Assembly: GCF_963678635.1 (NCBI RefSeq)
Contig: NC_087063.1
Span: 54,949,074-55,013,073, forward strand
DNA: 64,000 nucleotides
Source of the DNA: Symsagittifera roscoffensis
Lineage: Eukaryota; Xenacoelomorpha; Acoela; Convolutidae
Reading direction: 5' to 3'
Below the pieces are notes generated by a model. The model worked only from the letters and a program-made list of their open reading frames with translations. It was not told where the DNA came from and made no database searches. Numbering within the stretch: position 1 is the stretch's first letter; the number at the start of each line of letters is the position of its first letter. The translations under genes and the position numbers were made by a program. Of the stretch, positions 45,578 to 57,751 are shown piece by piece.

Positions 45578-46463
45578 TCAAGATCCAACTCTTTCACCCT
45601 CTCTAGATATCGAAGACGCATCATCCGGAAGGGAGCGTTCCATCATATCGGGAAAGTCCAACAATCTTACGGGGAGCACGCTCCTCTGGTGGATCTGTCT
45701 GATTATCTCGTTGACATTGCGCACTTTATCATTCATCTCTCTCGCGTGTTGGTCGGCCTTGTTGTTGTATGGGATAGTGCAAATGGTGAGTGTCGCGGGA
45801 TCTAGATAAACGCTCAGCTCCTCAAGAAAACAACTCATCTTTTCGTGCAGCCTCACTACCTTTCTCGACTCCCCCCTGGACACTTCATTGGTTCCAATCA
45901 TCAAAGTGACCGTGTACATCTCCACCATGTCTAACATCGCCAAAGACACCAACATCTGCGGCGTTGCAGCTGCAGAAAAACTCAAGATTCCAACTTGCCA
46001 ATGTGACTGAATTCGCGTCAGCACTCGTATCAGGATGTCCCCTATAATCAAGTGGACCGCATCCTCTGGTATTCTTGGCCCAGAAGTATTCAGCCCAAGA
46101 CGCGTCATGGAAGAAATCCCTCCTTGCCCGTTGTGCCGTTGTCCAGTCTGTGCGGCTGTGCCTATGATGGGCGCCATCTGTGTTTTTCTTATAACTCGCG
46201 ATTATTGCACTCCTGACTGGATGGTCTCTCCAGGTGGGAGGTCGCTCTTCTCGTGCTGAATCGTCGCGAGCCCTCGACTGCAACCTATCATGTAGCTCCT
46301 TGAGACGCGATGAACCCGTGCCGATTTGGCTACTACTGGGAGTTGAACTGGGAGTGTATCCCGGCCGCGCTATTTCCATCAACGGCCGTATCGGTTGTGT
46401 ATCTAGACCGCGCATGGAGGGCACCGGCTCAGGCGGTATCCATACTTCTAGCCCCTCATTCAT
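45578..46463 (-). pseudogene. ORF4-B SGNH-like domain 1, catalytic residues lost
   Basis: Frames 46463-45885 (192 aa) and 46177-45578 (199 aa). The second reads VHLIIGDILIRVL, where element A has HLIIGDSLVRDL: the nucleophile Ser is Ile. Block III is IGTNEVSR. A following strand LTICTIPYNN matches LVVLCTIPQNP in A. The DxxH block V seen in A (DGIH) is not recognisable; the region reads SLPDDASSISREGER and then shifts frame. The domain is homologous to SGNH domain 1 of A but would be inactive. Confidence 0.7.
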
Positions 46464-46483
46464 GTGCTCTTGGGCTACTCGGT

Positions 46484-47286
46484 CTAAATTAAATCAACCA
46501 ATCGACCGGGAACCTCATCCACCTCCATCCGCGACTCTGAACTCGATCCTGTGACAGCTGGTTCCGTCTTCCTCGTCTTCATTTCCTTCTGCTTCGCGAA
46601 CACTAGTTGCCTCCTCTGTATCTTTTCAATCTCTGATTTTATCTGCCCGCAGTTCGCCTCATTCTCGCGCACCTTCTGTGCTGCTGGTACTCCGCCCTAA
46701 TCATACTCAGATCGCGCCTTGCCTGATCCCTCTCGAGGATCGCTTGATCTCTTTCCAGGTTCGACTGGTCCCTCTCAAGTTTCGCGCCATCCCTATCAAG
46801 GTTCGATTTGTCTCGTTCCCTCTGAGCCCTCTCCAGTTCCTTCTTCAAGTTACTGAGGTCCGGCTATGCCTCCTCTGTTTGCTGAGACCGTATCATGGAC
46901 AATGGCCTACTCGTAGATTGGGCTGCGAATCCCGCTGGAGGTCTGGTGGGGAGGGGGAATTCTCCCGCACCGTATTCTGTGTTATTACTCATGCCGGGAT
47001 TTCTTGCCAATTCGAATCCACTCATGCCTCCATCCACGTTCCAGGATAGCCATCTGGTCTGTTCTTGACTGGATATTCCCTCCGAAGTGTAGCCAACCAT
47101 CAACACGGCTTCTGTCGCTGATTCTCTGCATTCACCTTGCGCCTCTAACTGTAGGATAGCGTTCAATATCACCGCCAATCTCTCATCGACCTGGGTATAG
47201 TCGAATTCCCTCAAGCGCTTTTAGAGCTCGTCGAGGGTAGGCCTTTTGAGCGCTGCTGGCATAGACTTCCAGAAGCGGTCCGCCAT
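46484..47286 (-). pseudogene. ORF4-B N-terminal domain and coiled coil
   Basis: The ATG at 47286-47284 opens with MADRFWKSMPAALKRPTLDE, then a TAA where element A has Tyr, then continues in frame (47214-46864) with TEAVLMVGYTSEG and GGMSGFELARNPGMS, matching A. After a shift, 46848-46639 is a heptad-like coil, with the LDRD / LERD motif repeated six times in KSNLDRDGAKLERDQSNLER and onward. A further Glu/Lys-rich frame (46672-46484) follows. Start choice rests on the alignment with A. Confidence 0.65.
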
Positions 47287-47813
47287 CGTCACTCTATATT
47301 CAGGCGATCTCACGTATTAACCAACTCAATAAATACCTTTACCAAACCAACTCGAGAAGCACCTTACAGGTTAGACTCAACAAATAGATTTCCCGAATCG
47401 ATGCTTGGGAAATTTTTCCCTCTGATACTGCTAATAGAGAATTTGCTCAAGATCTTCTTCTCTCTTCAAATGAGTGTGGCTTGATTGTCAATTCAATTTT
47501 GCATGTCAATCTTAAAAAAAAAACAATTTTTTAGACCAAGACGTTCTGAGCCTAACCTAAGCCTCCCCCATTGTTGTGTTTTAAAACGTTATCCCAACAA
47601 TTCTTTGCTAAAATAATTCAGTTAGTGATTTTAAGAGCATGCAGAGTCATTTCATGTTTTAGCACCATCAACTCTTTAAGATTTAATTGTCATGCCAATA
47701 AATTAAAATCCGTCTAGCTGCCTCATGCCCCCTTGTACCTAACTCGTGTCCCCTTTAACATAACTCGAGAGTCCTTTGCCTCCTAACTCAAGACATCCAT
47801 GTCCGCCCAAAGC
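47287..47813 (-). other. Noncoding spacer between macro domain and ORF4 of element B
   Basis: 527 bp with no credible ORF, AT-rich. Position corresponds to 6475-6887 in element A. The three hairpins of A are not seen here. Confidence 0.5.
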
Positions 47814-48523
47814 TCAGGCGATACTAAAGTAGTAATTCTTGTTTAGATGCACCGTTATCTCCGTTTCTGCAAAGACCATGTGTAAGATGGCGTACAATTT
47901 ACTAGGGTTCAACTTGCCCCTGTTTGGGTCGTAGAGGGGCATCGAGACCTCAAGTATCCCACTTTCGATCATGAAGTCCCTCAGCCTCGTTAGTGCCAAC
48001 ATCACGTGTTCGGGTTCTATCGTGTTCTTTTTATTGACCCTTGTTACCAAAAATCACAGGTATTTGCCGAAACTCGTGAAACTGAAGGAGGAAGCACAGC
48101 CATTCCTCCCCACCCCGGAATCTGCCTATAGAGAAACTCCACATTCTGATATTCTCTCTTGAAGTCGACCTCCAGTCTCGTGTTGAAGCTCATGTCCGCC
48201 ATTATGCAGATCGCAATTGTCCTATCTGACAAAATGAAGTCGCTGTTCGTGATCAGGATATTCTTGAAATATCTCCCAATGGTGGGTTCAGCTTCCTCCT
48301 GATAAAATTCCAACCCGTTGGCCTCTCTCACTTCCCTGAGCTTCTTTATTATCAAGTTTTCGGTGTGGGTAAGTCCTACCCCCACTCCCAGGACAAAAAT
48401 ATTTATCGACGTCCCCGTCGATGATGCTGAGTCAAAATTATCCGGTGGTATCTCAAGTGGCCGATCGGTAGCTGTCCAACCGGTGAGCGGATCTTTCATT
48501 TTCACACGTTTTTCTGCTGACAT
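47814..48523 (-). pseudogene. Macro domain at the C-terminus of Pol, element B (frameshifted)
   Basis: Frame 48523-48044 contains the conserved lead-in GVGVGLTHTENLIIKKLREV, then ILITNSDFILSDRTIAICIM, VDFKREYQNVEFLYRQIPG and GWGGMAVLPPSV. A shift near 48050 moves to frame 48050-47814 with LALTRLRDFMIESGILEVSM, PLYDPNRGKLNPSKL and ETEITVHLNK. The segments align one to one with the element A macro domain, which shows that both copies inherited it. DFKREY (with Lys) is identical in the two and YDP is kept. By family knowledge this is a TARG1/OARD1-like macro fold; ADP-ribose binding or hydrolysis is untested. Confidence 0.72.
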
Positions 48524-48568
48524 GTCGACCTGCTGGATACTTTGCGCCTGTTCTCCCTTGTTCTTGAG

Positions 48569-50300
48569 CTAACGCATCCATTCCAGTATCCTCGTTTTTG
48601 TGTTTTCCCTCCTTTCTATCTCGTTCTGCTCCAGGTCTGACTCTCGCTCTGGAATCGAGTGATCCCCCTGCAAGGAGTGTTCGCTGTCGTTGATGATTTG
48701 CCATCTGCTACCAGCTCGCTCTTCATCTGCTACCAGCTCGCTCACGTTCACTAACTCCTCCCCTTTCTCCTCGGGTTGTATCTTGTCAACCAAGAAGTCA
48801 TCACCATAACTGCTGTATCTTATGCCTGTCTGCCTGCGTTTGCCATTTCTTGTTCCTGCTGTGTTCGACATGTCTGGTTCCGTCCATTTTGGCACCTCGT
48901 TCTGCTCTGGATCATTCCAATCTTCTTCCGCAAAAGATTCCGCATCTGAATCTGCATCTATTTTCTCATTATCATCAATGCTCACGTCCTCGTTGCCGTC
49001 ATTTTTCTCTCTGGTGCCTTTTTCGTTCTCTTCACATGCTGGCTCTACCAGTAGGTACTCGAGGCCTTCCATATTCTGTGGTACACACCAGTCTTCCTGA
49101 GATGAGAGATGTTTATTCAGATTTTCATAGTGCGCTGCACGCCCTGTACTCAAGCGTCCCTGCTGGTGTACCTCCGTTATCATGAGCGGTCCTCGCCCTT
49201 TCTTTAGTAATTTTTTCGTGCTCTTCGGAGGTATGGTATTCTGGAACACCCAGACATAATGTCCCGCTGCATACGGTTTTGCCTGAAGTATTTTTTCATC
49301 GTACTTCTTCCGCTGTCTCGTTTGTGCTTGCGCCGTGTTCCTCTTGCAGAGCTGGTTTTGTTCCTTTTGTCTCTTGACTGCTTCTTTCGCATACGCCTGA
49401 GGCGACGTCTTTTTTCCTTGGTATTCTGTGTAAAAGAATGTTAGGGGCATCACTCTCTCCATGCCCGTTAACATCATGCAGGAACTGATTCCTGTTGTCG
49501 AATGTTGCGTGCTATTGTACTGACGGGCGTGGGAAAACGGGCACTGACGCACACAGATGCCATCATCTGTACGGCAGATATTTATCCCAGTCTGTCATGT
49601 ATCTCGAGCAATATACCCTCAGCATGTTCACCAACGTTTTGTTGTGTCTCTCCACTAATCATTTAGTCTGAGGATAGTAAGTCGTTGAGTGCGCTTGAGC
49701 AATGTGCGATCTCCTCATCAACTCTTTTGTTAGGTCCCCACGAAGGTTTTCCCGTTGTCTGATTGGAATGTCATCGGACATCCATATCGCGATATCCAAT
49801 GCGTTATCAAATGGTCAAAAGTCTCTACCGCTGAGGCTGTTTGACATGGCATCGCTTCTGCCAACTTCGTAAAGTGATCTATTATGACCAGTATTTGATT
49901 ATATCTCGAGTCAGTCATGCAGATCTTCTGATGGTCTATCTGCACGACTTTGTTAAATTCCTAGCTCTCTGTGGACTTGAGTGGAAACTTCATTACTCTT
50001 GGGTCTTTCACTTGTAAACACGCTTTCTCCCATCTCTCGCAAGCCTTTCTTAACCCTGGCCAATCAAACCTGTGTAGTATCCTTTGTTGTACCTTGTCTA
50101 TCCCCTGATATCCCTTTGGTCGTGCGATCAGTTATCAGTCTGGTATAACTGTGGCAGTATGATAAGATTATGCTTGTGTAAAATCTTCTCCTCATCTTTT
50201 CTTCTACAAGCTACCACACCATCAGCTGTGTGTTAGAGTAAATCCCTTCTCTCTTTGTAGAACTGGCTCAAGATCTTGTAAATATCTTCCTCCAGATCCC
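48569..50300 (-). pseudogene. Element B integrase and C-terminal linker
   Basis: A decayed zinc-binding region lies at about 50300-49980 (LQVKDPRVMKFPLKST at its end). Frame 49945-49730 holds the catalytic core: MQIDHQKICMTDSRYNQILV with the first Asp and MTFQSDNGKTFVGT with the second. Frame 49552-48569 (327 aa) continues with NSTQHSTTGISSCMMLTG, the GPL/F-type KKGRGPLMITEVHQQGRLST and HYENLNKHLSSQEDWCVP, then an acidic linker towards the macro domain with no stop between. That open junction is why integrase and macro domain are read as one polyprotein. A short unrelated insert (near 49530) and stops break the middle. Confidence 0.8.
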
Positions 50301-50435
50301 CTTTCTTTTTGACTCCTGTCGCGATCCATTTGGAGAGATTACTCGTCATCTTGTCATTCTTCTGGGCTCGTATCAGATCCCCAGTCTGTATCTCGCTTCG
50401 ACGTGTTCCTTCAATGCCATCATCTGACCACTCAG

Positions 50436-51818
50436 TTAGCTAGGACTGCGGATGTCGTCTTTTAGCTTGACGCAAACTATCCTTCTCAAGACCTTCCTGT
50501 CATCATCTGGCACCGGGTTTGTTCTGACACTTGAATTGCACGATAGCTCCCTGAACGGTTTCCTTGATACTGCAATTTTCTCAAGTTCTTCTCCTCCGTA
50601 CACCTCCTGTTGATCTAGATTGTACGTTCCTGAGGAAGGGTCAGTTTGTAGTTCTCTGTCGTGGTGCCTCATTTTCTCTTCTGCTAATATCAAGCAAAGA
50701 CTGTCTTGGTCATCACCACTCTTCTCTGAGTCACCATCCCATTCATCGGACTCCCGGACAATTTCTCTTCTAAAGCATCTTCTTCCGATGTGGCCACTCC
50801 CCGGACTCTTGACCTAATCCAGGGTGTTCGGCCTCCTCCCTAATTGAGACTTTCTTCTTTCGAACTATAGTCTGCCTTGGTATCTCTTCCGGGATATTCT
50901 CAACTAATGACTGCACGACTTCTTTGTCATCAGGTTGCTTTTCTTTCAACGAGTACTTACTTGCCATACGCTGCATCGCTTCTCAGTAATGTGACTTCTG
51001 GTTCGTCTTTTTCATTGTTCCGGACTACGAATTTATAGTCTGCTAGAATCTCAAGTAATCTCCTCGAGTCCTCACCTATCTCCGCCCTTCCCGTCTCTAC
51101 TTGATTGAGATCGTAGCCTTTTGCCTTTAGTGTTTCCCTCACTATTTTTGACTTGAGCATTACTTCCATTGGCATCCCCCGGTTTCTCTTCAAAATTATT
51201 TTCTCTGGACGCGCCTCTAGTAGCTCGGTATGAACCTCTATAGGTTTACCTGACTTGTCGAGCCACCTCGTGAGTGGAAGGCTATCGTACGTTCCCTTGT
51301 CCATAAAAGAGAATCTTTGATTTCTGGCCTATCCGCCTCCCTTTGTTCCTGCCTGTCGTAGAATTCCGTCTTCTTACTCAAGCTATCGTTATTTTGATAA
51401 TTGTCTCTTGTTCTGTAATCAATGATCATATTGTATTTATCCAAGCGAACTTTCGATCTTCCAGTGTAGCTCTGATCCATTGAGTACGTTTTCAACCAGC
51501 TGAGTGCTCTATTGTCGACCCGTAATTTGAATGGTTCGCCCATTATTTCTCTACAAAGCTGACCACCGCAAAGTTTTCTGCCTTGGGTGACCCATACTTG
51601 TATCACTCAAGACTTCCTCTCTATATCACTCAAGACTTTGCTCCCGTATGCTATCAGTCTCAAGACTGTCTTCCCGTTCCCTTGCTGCTCTTGATGGAGT
51701 CGACCACCGACGCATCCGTATCCAGCACATACATTCCTTTTTCCGTTGGCATACCTAGCACAGGTGCTTCACACAACTCCTTCTTTATTCTTTGGAATGA
51801 CTCTTCTGCTGCGTTGTT
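50436..51818 (-). pseudogene. Element B RNase H and linker
   Basis: Frames 51606-51238, 51304-50957, 50976-50770 and 50693-50436. RNase H remnants include MYVLDTDAS (near 51720), YGSPKAENFAV (51590), LRVDNRALSWLKTYSMDQSY and RTRDNYQNNDSLSKKTEFYD. The linker TYDSLPLTRWLDKSGKPIEV matches element A. An in-place deletion near 51690 removes part of the domain. Followed by an acidic linker to integrase. Confidence 0.75.
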
Positions 51819-52911
51819 CTATGTGAATTTCTTGCATTTGTGCCTCATGAGTTGTTGCGTCGGGTACACTTTGTCCGCATAGCCCTTAATGAGTTCCCTG
51901 TAATATTTCGCAAAACCCAAGAAGCTCATCAGTTGATGTTCCGTTTTCAGTGATTTCAAGGTTAGAATCGCTTCTACTGCGTCTGGGTCTGATCTGATGC
52001 CATGTTTATCCACCATCCTCCCCAGGTATTTAATCGAGTCCTTGAGTATCTCGCACTTCGATGGCTTGCATTTTAGTCCCGCGCTTTTCTTGCAAGCGAA
52101 CACCTCGTCTAGTCGATCGATGTGGTCCTCTAAATTAGGTCTCGCTATTACCACGTCGTCCACGTAGCACATCACCAGGTTGCCGTATTGATTCGTTGCT
52201 TGTGCGTGTGCTATCAATCGTTGAAACGTAGCCGTGGCATTGCAAAGATCAAAATGCATCCGTTTCCATTGAAACAGCTCCAGCTCGCAGGCAAACCCTG
52301 TTTTGTCCCAGTTGTGCTTCCTCGGTGGAACCCGTCAATAAGCCGATCCTAAATCAAGAGTTGGAAAAAAATTAGCATCCCCGTATTTCGAGAGGGTCTC
52401 ATCAATCCTAGGTATGATATAGGCATCCTTCACCGTGACGGAGTTCAGATATCGAAAGTCACAACAAAACCTTCTACTTAGCCATCACTACTCCACACGC
52501 CTACGGTGATTTGGATGGCTCTATCATATTATACTCTAGTAGGGTTTTTCTCTCATTTCCACATGCATCCGATTTGTCAGGGGTCATACGCCTCGATCCC
52601 TTCCTGTGTGGTAACGCCGACTTCTCAAATTCTATTTTGTGTTCAACGAAGATACAACATCCAATGTCTTCCTTATATTTCGAAAAAACGTCCTCGATCC
52701 GATCTAGTACGTCCTTGATGGCTTCGAGCTGTTCGTCCGTCACCTTACCCCTCAAGTGCTCTGTCGCTGGTAAAACCGGTTTATCCACATCTAATTCCTC
52801 TAGTGTTGGTCTTTCCCGAAAACTCGAACAGCTCGAAAGTCCATCGTCTGTCTCTGACTTAAGCGATTTCACGAGACCTGATGAATATTTTGTTTTCTTC
52901 AATCTTCTCAA
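51819..52911 (-). pseudogene. Element B reverse transcriptase
   Basis: Frame 52911-52501 is the pre-RT linker and the N-terminal approach (EYNMIEPSKSP). Broken sequence at 52500-52260 has the LDLGSAY block with TGA in place of a conserved Trp. Frame 52259-51819 gives LCNATATFQRLIAHAQATNQ, YGNLVMCYVDDVVIA with an intact YVDD catalytic box, KCKPSKCEILKDSIKYLGRM and QLMSFLGFAKYYRELIKGYA. It is the best RT fragment in the window for comparing with element A. Confidence 0.85.
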
Positions 52912-53152
52912 GATACAAATCTTATCCCTATGATTCGGGCAATCAAGAACTTCACTTTGTTTTACGTTTTCAGTTATTTCATAATGAATTTCATATCGAG
53001 TAAATCAAGAGTACTCAACAAGACACTGACGCAGAGGCTGCTCTTGGTTATCGAGAAGGATCTGACTAAAACAGCAGTACTTTGAGTATTTGGGACTATG
53101 CATACTTGCATGTTGTTACTTAGTTCATTGTAATTTTTCATCCGTAAGCTTA

Positions 53153-53878
53153 CTATAGCAGCTTCATTCGCTTCAGCTTTACCCTCCTACTTAAGAACAC
53201 CGGTGCTTTACTCTCATTCGCCAGTATCAACTTTACCGGTTTAATTACGTACTTCCTTTCCGGGTTCTGAATCCTGAACATCGCATTGCTTAGATCAATT
53301 GTTACAACAAAACTCCTGATGAAGTCTCTGCCTAAAATTAAATGGTCAGAACCATCTAGATTCTCCACCACGAGAAAGCTCATGCACAAATTGCGTTCCT
53401 CCAAGTTTAGGGCTATTATTGGTGTCCTGCCCAGTACCCGCACCGCCACTTTGTTTGCTGCCGACAGCCGTATTCTCGAGTTTATCAAGTCGTCTTTGTC
53501 GAAGCCCATCCTCTTCCATGATTCGATTGATATGACGCTCAAGACTTCTCCTGTGTCCAGTAACTCATGTAGTTGAGTCTTCTTTCCTCTTATGTCTAGT
53601 ACGTGTGCAGATACGTCTGCTTCCGTCCCAACATGCATCGCATCTTCTTCTAACATGGCACAGTGTCCAATCGATCTCACTTTTAGTTTTTCTCTACCCA
53701 CGTAGATTTGTCCGGCTAGGTATTCATCACAAGTTATCATGTAGATGTTTAACATGGTCATCGTGTAGATGTTTATTTCCTCTATGTTTAGCATTACTTC
53801 ATGTGGACCATAGGCTTCCGTGCAACTACTGTCGATGCGAACTGATTTGCTGACACCTCTTGTGAGTAGTGCCCTCAA
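53153..53878 (-). pseudogene. Element B aspartic protease
   Basis: A 241-aa frame with HELLDTGEVLSVISIESWKR (DTG active site), GRTPIIALNLEERNLCMSFL and HLILGRDFIRSFVVTIDL, the retropepsin layout. Unlike element A the active-site strand and the following WKRMGFDKDDL are in one frame. It ends at TAG TAA where A continues to the linker, caused by a frameshift near 53165; the linker resumes in another frame at about 53150-52920. Confidence 0.8.
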
Positions 53879-53881
53879 GGC

Positions 53882-56404
53882 TCAAGAAGTTGTCTGCGGG
53901 CTTATTGCACTCAAGTAACCTGCGTGCACGTCAATGTGGATTATCGTCTGATCGCTCGGTTCACTCAGGTTTCTTTTTACTTCGTGACCGCCCACTGTGA
54001 TTATCGTTCTTAGTCTCGCTCCAATTTTCGTGATGCCAAATGGTTTTCCCATCGCCATTTTTGGAGTGTTACAAATACCACCGTTTGTTGCGCTCTCTGC
54101 GGCTTCTGGCACTGGGATCGTTCTGCAGAATATCTCATTCACTCTCTGCTTCTCTATCTCCTGCTTCAGTCGTTGCTCGATTACTTTTGTCGCCAAGTCT
54201 TGCTTCTTATTGTTGATTGCCTCTGCAGCTGTTTTCTCATAGTTTATCTCCAGTGAATTCTCAGTGTCAGCATCTATGGCCGTTTTGACTTGCGTTGTAG
54301 CTTTCACCATTTTATCGATAATTCCCCACTCGCTGCCTCCGTGTTCTTCAAATCAATTTTGGCTTGCCTGTTCCTCGAAACTCTGTACCGCAGCCAGTGC
54401 TAACTTGTGTTTGGGATGATTTTGATTCTTCACATCCTCCCAAAAAATCCGACAGTCTATCCTGAAATTGCCCTCATGGTTACAAAAGAAGCACATTGCG
54501 CCTATCTTGATGGTTAAGCCACTATGAAACTAGTGTTCCTCCGTTTGGATCATATATTCTTCATCCGGCGCATATCCCAGACTTTTCATGCCTTGCTTTT
54601 ATGTTATGCAATCCGCTACGTGATGATCCGCTGATCCGCAATTTGCGCATGACCTAATTTATCCATATCATCTCTAAGCTCTTCCATGACGACCTTTGTG
54701 TCTGGCTTCCCCCTTGCATATTCCTGCCCTCTGAGTACGGGTACTTTTTTGGTTTCATCAACAAGTACTCCCTAGACTTTTGTCTCATCTCTTCTGGGGT
54801 TGGTGCATTATCCTTTGATAGTGTGTAATACGTCGCAAACATCGTTCTCAAGTCGTCCCTTTTTACCCCGTCGATAAACTTCAGGGCGATGCTAACATTT
54901 CTTCTGTTTGTTGATTCTTCCGGATCACTCCTTCTTCTCAAGCTCTCAAGATCATCCAGGAACCGATCGATTGACTCGTCCTCCCTTTATCTTCGTTTTT
55001 CAAGTCTCATCATAGCTTGGTGGCCCTTAATTCTTGATCCGAATCGGTTCAACAGAATTTCGAAGATCGTCATTCAAGTTGTCTTGTTCTAAATGTAGTC
55101 TCATGACTTCTACCAGCCATCCGAGTCATCTTTAAATTCTTTGGGTTTCTTGAAGGTCTTCCTGGATTTCCCACTTCCTCTTTCACTCGAGTCAGTGTTC
55201 CTTGTCGCAAACGCTTCCAGTGTTCTGTTCATCATTTCCCAGGTGCTTGCTCATGTCATGGCGTCATGTGCTATATTAGTGTTCGTCCCCTGGTACATTT
55301 GTCGAGTTTGAGGTTCCACCCTTCATGATGGTCTTGGACCCCCTGTCGCTATACTGTGCACTCCGGGGTAACGGTGTAGGCTCCCGTTTATTCCGTTGTG
55401 GTTCTATAAAGTCGATTCTGGTGACTTGTGGTTTGTCTGTTGCCAGTTTATTCTGTGATATAGAGTTTCTCAAGAGAGCATCCAGTTTGGACTGTGTGGC
55501 ACAAGAACTTTCAGCTTGGTCCTTGCTCATTGTATCCATTCTAGTCTCAAGGTTCCACAACTTTTCAGTCACAGTGTCGTACCGTTTCTTCATTTCTTCC
55601 ATATCTCTTTGATATGTTTCTCTCGCTCTTTGTCAGTAGTCTCTACTTTGTCTGACATCTGTTGTAGCTTATTCTCCGTGGCCCTTGCCAAACAATAGTA
55701 GTTATCCTGGTTCTCGTTCTTGTTTTGTCTTATTGTGTGTTTATTTCTAGGCGGTCCTCTTCACTGCACTTCAATTTTTTGTCTATCTCATTCAACTTCG
55801 TCATTAAGTCCCCTAGCTGCACCGAGGTTGCTCTTGTTTCCTTAGTTCGTTCGTCTGGGATAACTGCTGCTACCTGCAAGGCTTCTCCCTTTTCCTACCT
55901 GGTTTCCGTCGTTATCGTAGAAACCGTCCCAAAGGTTTTGCTCTTCTCGTTTGCAGTTGTTGCCTCTTCAACTCTTGATTTCATTCCGACCATCGCAGCA
56001 ATCCTCTCAGTGAACGACGTTTTCTTCGTTTGTGAGTCGGTTTTTATCTTCTCTGGTGTGTTGGTTACCTCTACTTGATTGCCTTTTGGTGAGAACTCTA
56101 TGGTGTTCTTCTCTTGTTCCACTATGTTTGGCATTGGAGTTGATTCCGTTGTCTTGCGTTCTATCGTGTTTATGCTCTGATCTGGTGTCTCTAGTTCTGT
56201 CTCTTTTGCTGGTACGCTTTGTTCTTCCAACGTCTCCTCTTTCGCCTTCTGCCCCTTGACGCTTCTTGTGCTGACCATATTCACTGAAATAATCTTTCTC
56301 GATACTCTCGGATTCGTTTGTGTCGGTTTCTTTTGCATTGAGGTATGCCTCTGCTTAGGTTCTGTTCCTTTTCTTTGAGTTAGTGATACTCTGTTTTTCT
56401 TCAT
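53882..56404 (-). pseudogene. Element B Gag
   Basis: Frames 56404-55895 (169 aa, Lys/Thr/Glu-rich N-terminus with an ATG start), 55602-55276 (coil RYDTVTEKLWNLETRMDTM), 54941-54654 (capsid end, GVKRDDLRTMFATYYTLSKD matching GVKSEELKTMLATHFTLSLD in A), and 54310-53882. Between the last two, CANCGSADHHVADC is an intact CCHC knuckle; the second reads CFFCNHEGNFRIDC with Asn for the His. The last frame runs without a break from Gag tail into the protease lead-in (GKPFGITKIGARLRTIITVG), showing that Gag and Pol share a frame here. Confidence 0.75.
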
Positions 56405-56588
56405 ATTTATTTTTTATTTACAATTTTTCTTTTCTACATTTCTAATTTGTACAAGTTTCTATTCTAAAAGTTAAAAGATAAAAAATCTCCTAATTCTTGT
56501 AAGAAAAAAAGCCATTCGAGTTTGCAATCTCCATAGTGTGGATTTTTAGCTGTCTTTGGTCGTTCTGATTAGGTACTGGTGCTTTTAC

Positions 56589-56995
56589 TGAAGTGTTGGG
56601 ACATTTCACACAATCCCAGGACGTCTTCTAACCCTCCTAGGACCCTACGCTCAAGTGTTGGGACACCTCGCACCGTCCCAAGACCTCTTTGTTCTAGTGT
56701 TGGGACGCTTCACACTGTCACAAGACCTTACTTTAAATTGTAGGGACACCTCGTAGTGTCCCAAGACCTTTCGTCTTAGTGTTGGGACACTTCGTGCTGT
56801 CCCAAGACTACCTGCTCAAATGTTGGGACACTTCGCACTGTCCCAAGACCTCCCACTCAAGTGTTGGGACACTTCGCACTGCCCCAAGACCTCCCAATCA
56901 AGTGTTGGGACACTTCGCCCTGTCCAAAGACCCTTCGTGCAAGTGTTGGGACACTTCGTGCTGTCCCACGGCTACCTGCTCAAGTGATGGGACAG
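56589..56995. repeat. Minisatellite of about nine hairpin-forming units in the leader of element B
   Basis: Units of about 55-62 bp begin AGTGTTGGGACACTTCGCAC and continue TGTCCCAAGAC. Within each unit TTGGGACA and TGTCCCAA are complementary with an 8-nt spacer, so nine stem-loops could form in succession. The right end blends into the 740-bp repeat, which also contains a GGGACACTTGG motif. Confidence 0.85.
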
Positions 56996-57749
56996 TCGGA
57001 TCTCTTGTTCTTCGGTGTTTGGACAGTCGGATCTCTTGTTCTTTTGCGTTGGGACACTTAGATCACAATCCCTCGTACCACCACTTGAGCTCTATTATTA
57101 AAAAACTTCCCTAAAACCCAATCTTGCTGCCCAAAAAATTTACCTATTAGCCCCCCTGAAGTTACGTTCCTTTATTAACCCGATCCATGTCGAAACACTT
57201 GTTAGCAAGTGTTTTATGATCACCTATTTGTCAAAAGCCGATAAAAAATAGATCCGAAAACTTTTTAAAAAATAAGCGAGAAAAAATGATAAAAAACAGA
57301 AAGATGCGTACACCCAAAATTCAAAGGCGACCAATGTCTTCTTTTCATAAAAAATTGACTAGTACCTGACTGTCATGCGTTTTCCTCCCCCCTTTTAACG
57401 ATCTTAAGGGGTATTCTCCTTTCGGGTTCCCCAAACTGTCTATTTCCGATCCCCCCACCCAATCCGACCAGGTTACCTACCTTAATTCGATCTTAAATTT
57501 GGATATCCTCGCGTTGCAACTCTTGCTCTGGGTCTAAAGATGAATCGCTCCAGACTCTGGGTCTACTAATGTAACTCAATCGACGATACCGGTTGTATAA
57601 CTAATATAATGTGTCCCCCTTTTTACAATTTGCAACCACCATCTCCATCTTAACCAGCTCCCGTCTAACCTCCCCCTATCTAACCTCCCAATTGAGCCAA
57701 AAATTACTCTAAGCGCGATGGGTGCTAAACCTCTCGAGAGAAAACCATA
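56990..57749. repeat. 740-bp repeat X, copy beside element B gag
   Basis: Matches 33536-34247 and 61727-62457 from CAGTCGGATCTCTTGTTCTT through CTCGAGAGAAAACC. It ends abruptly at 57749, where LINE copy 2 begins. In the other two places the same sequence continues into GTTTCCAAGCTCTGCTC and lies within the putative LTR, so this is a truncated LTR-derived piece or an independent repeat inserted in LTRs. Confidence 0.75.
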
Positions 57750-57751
57750 GA

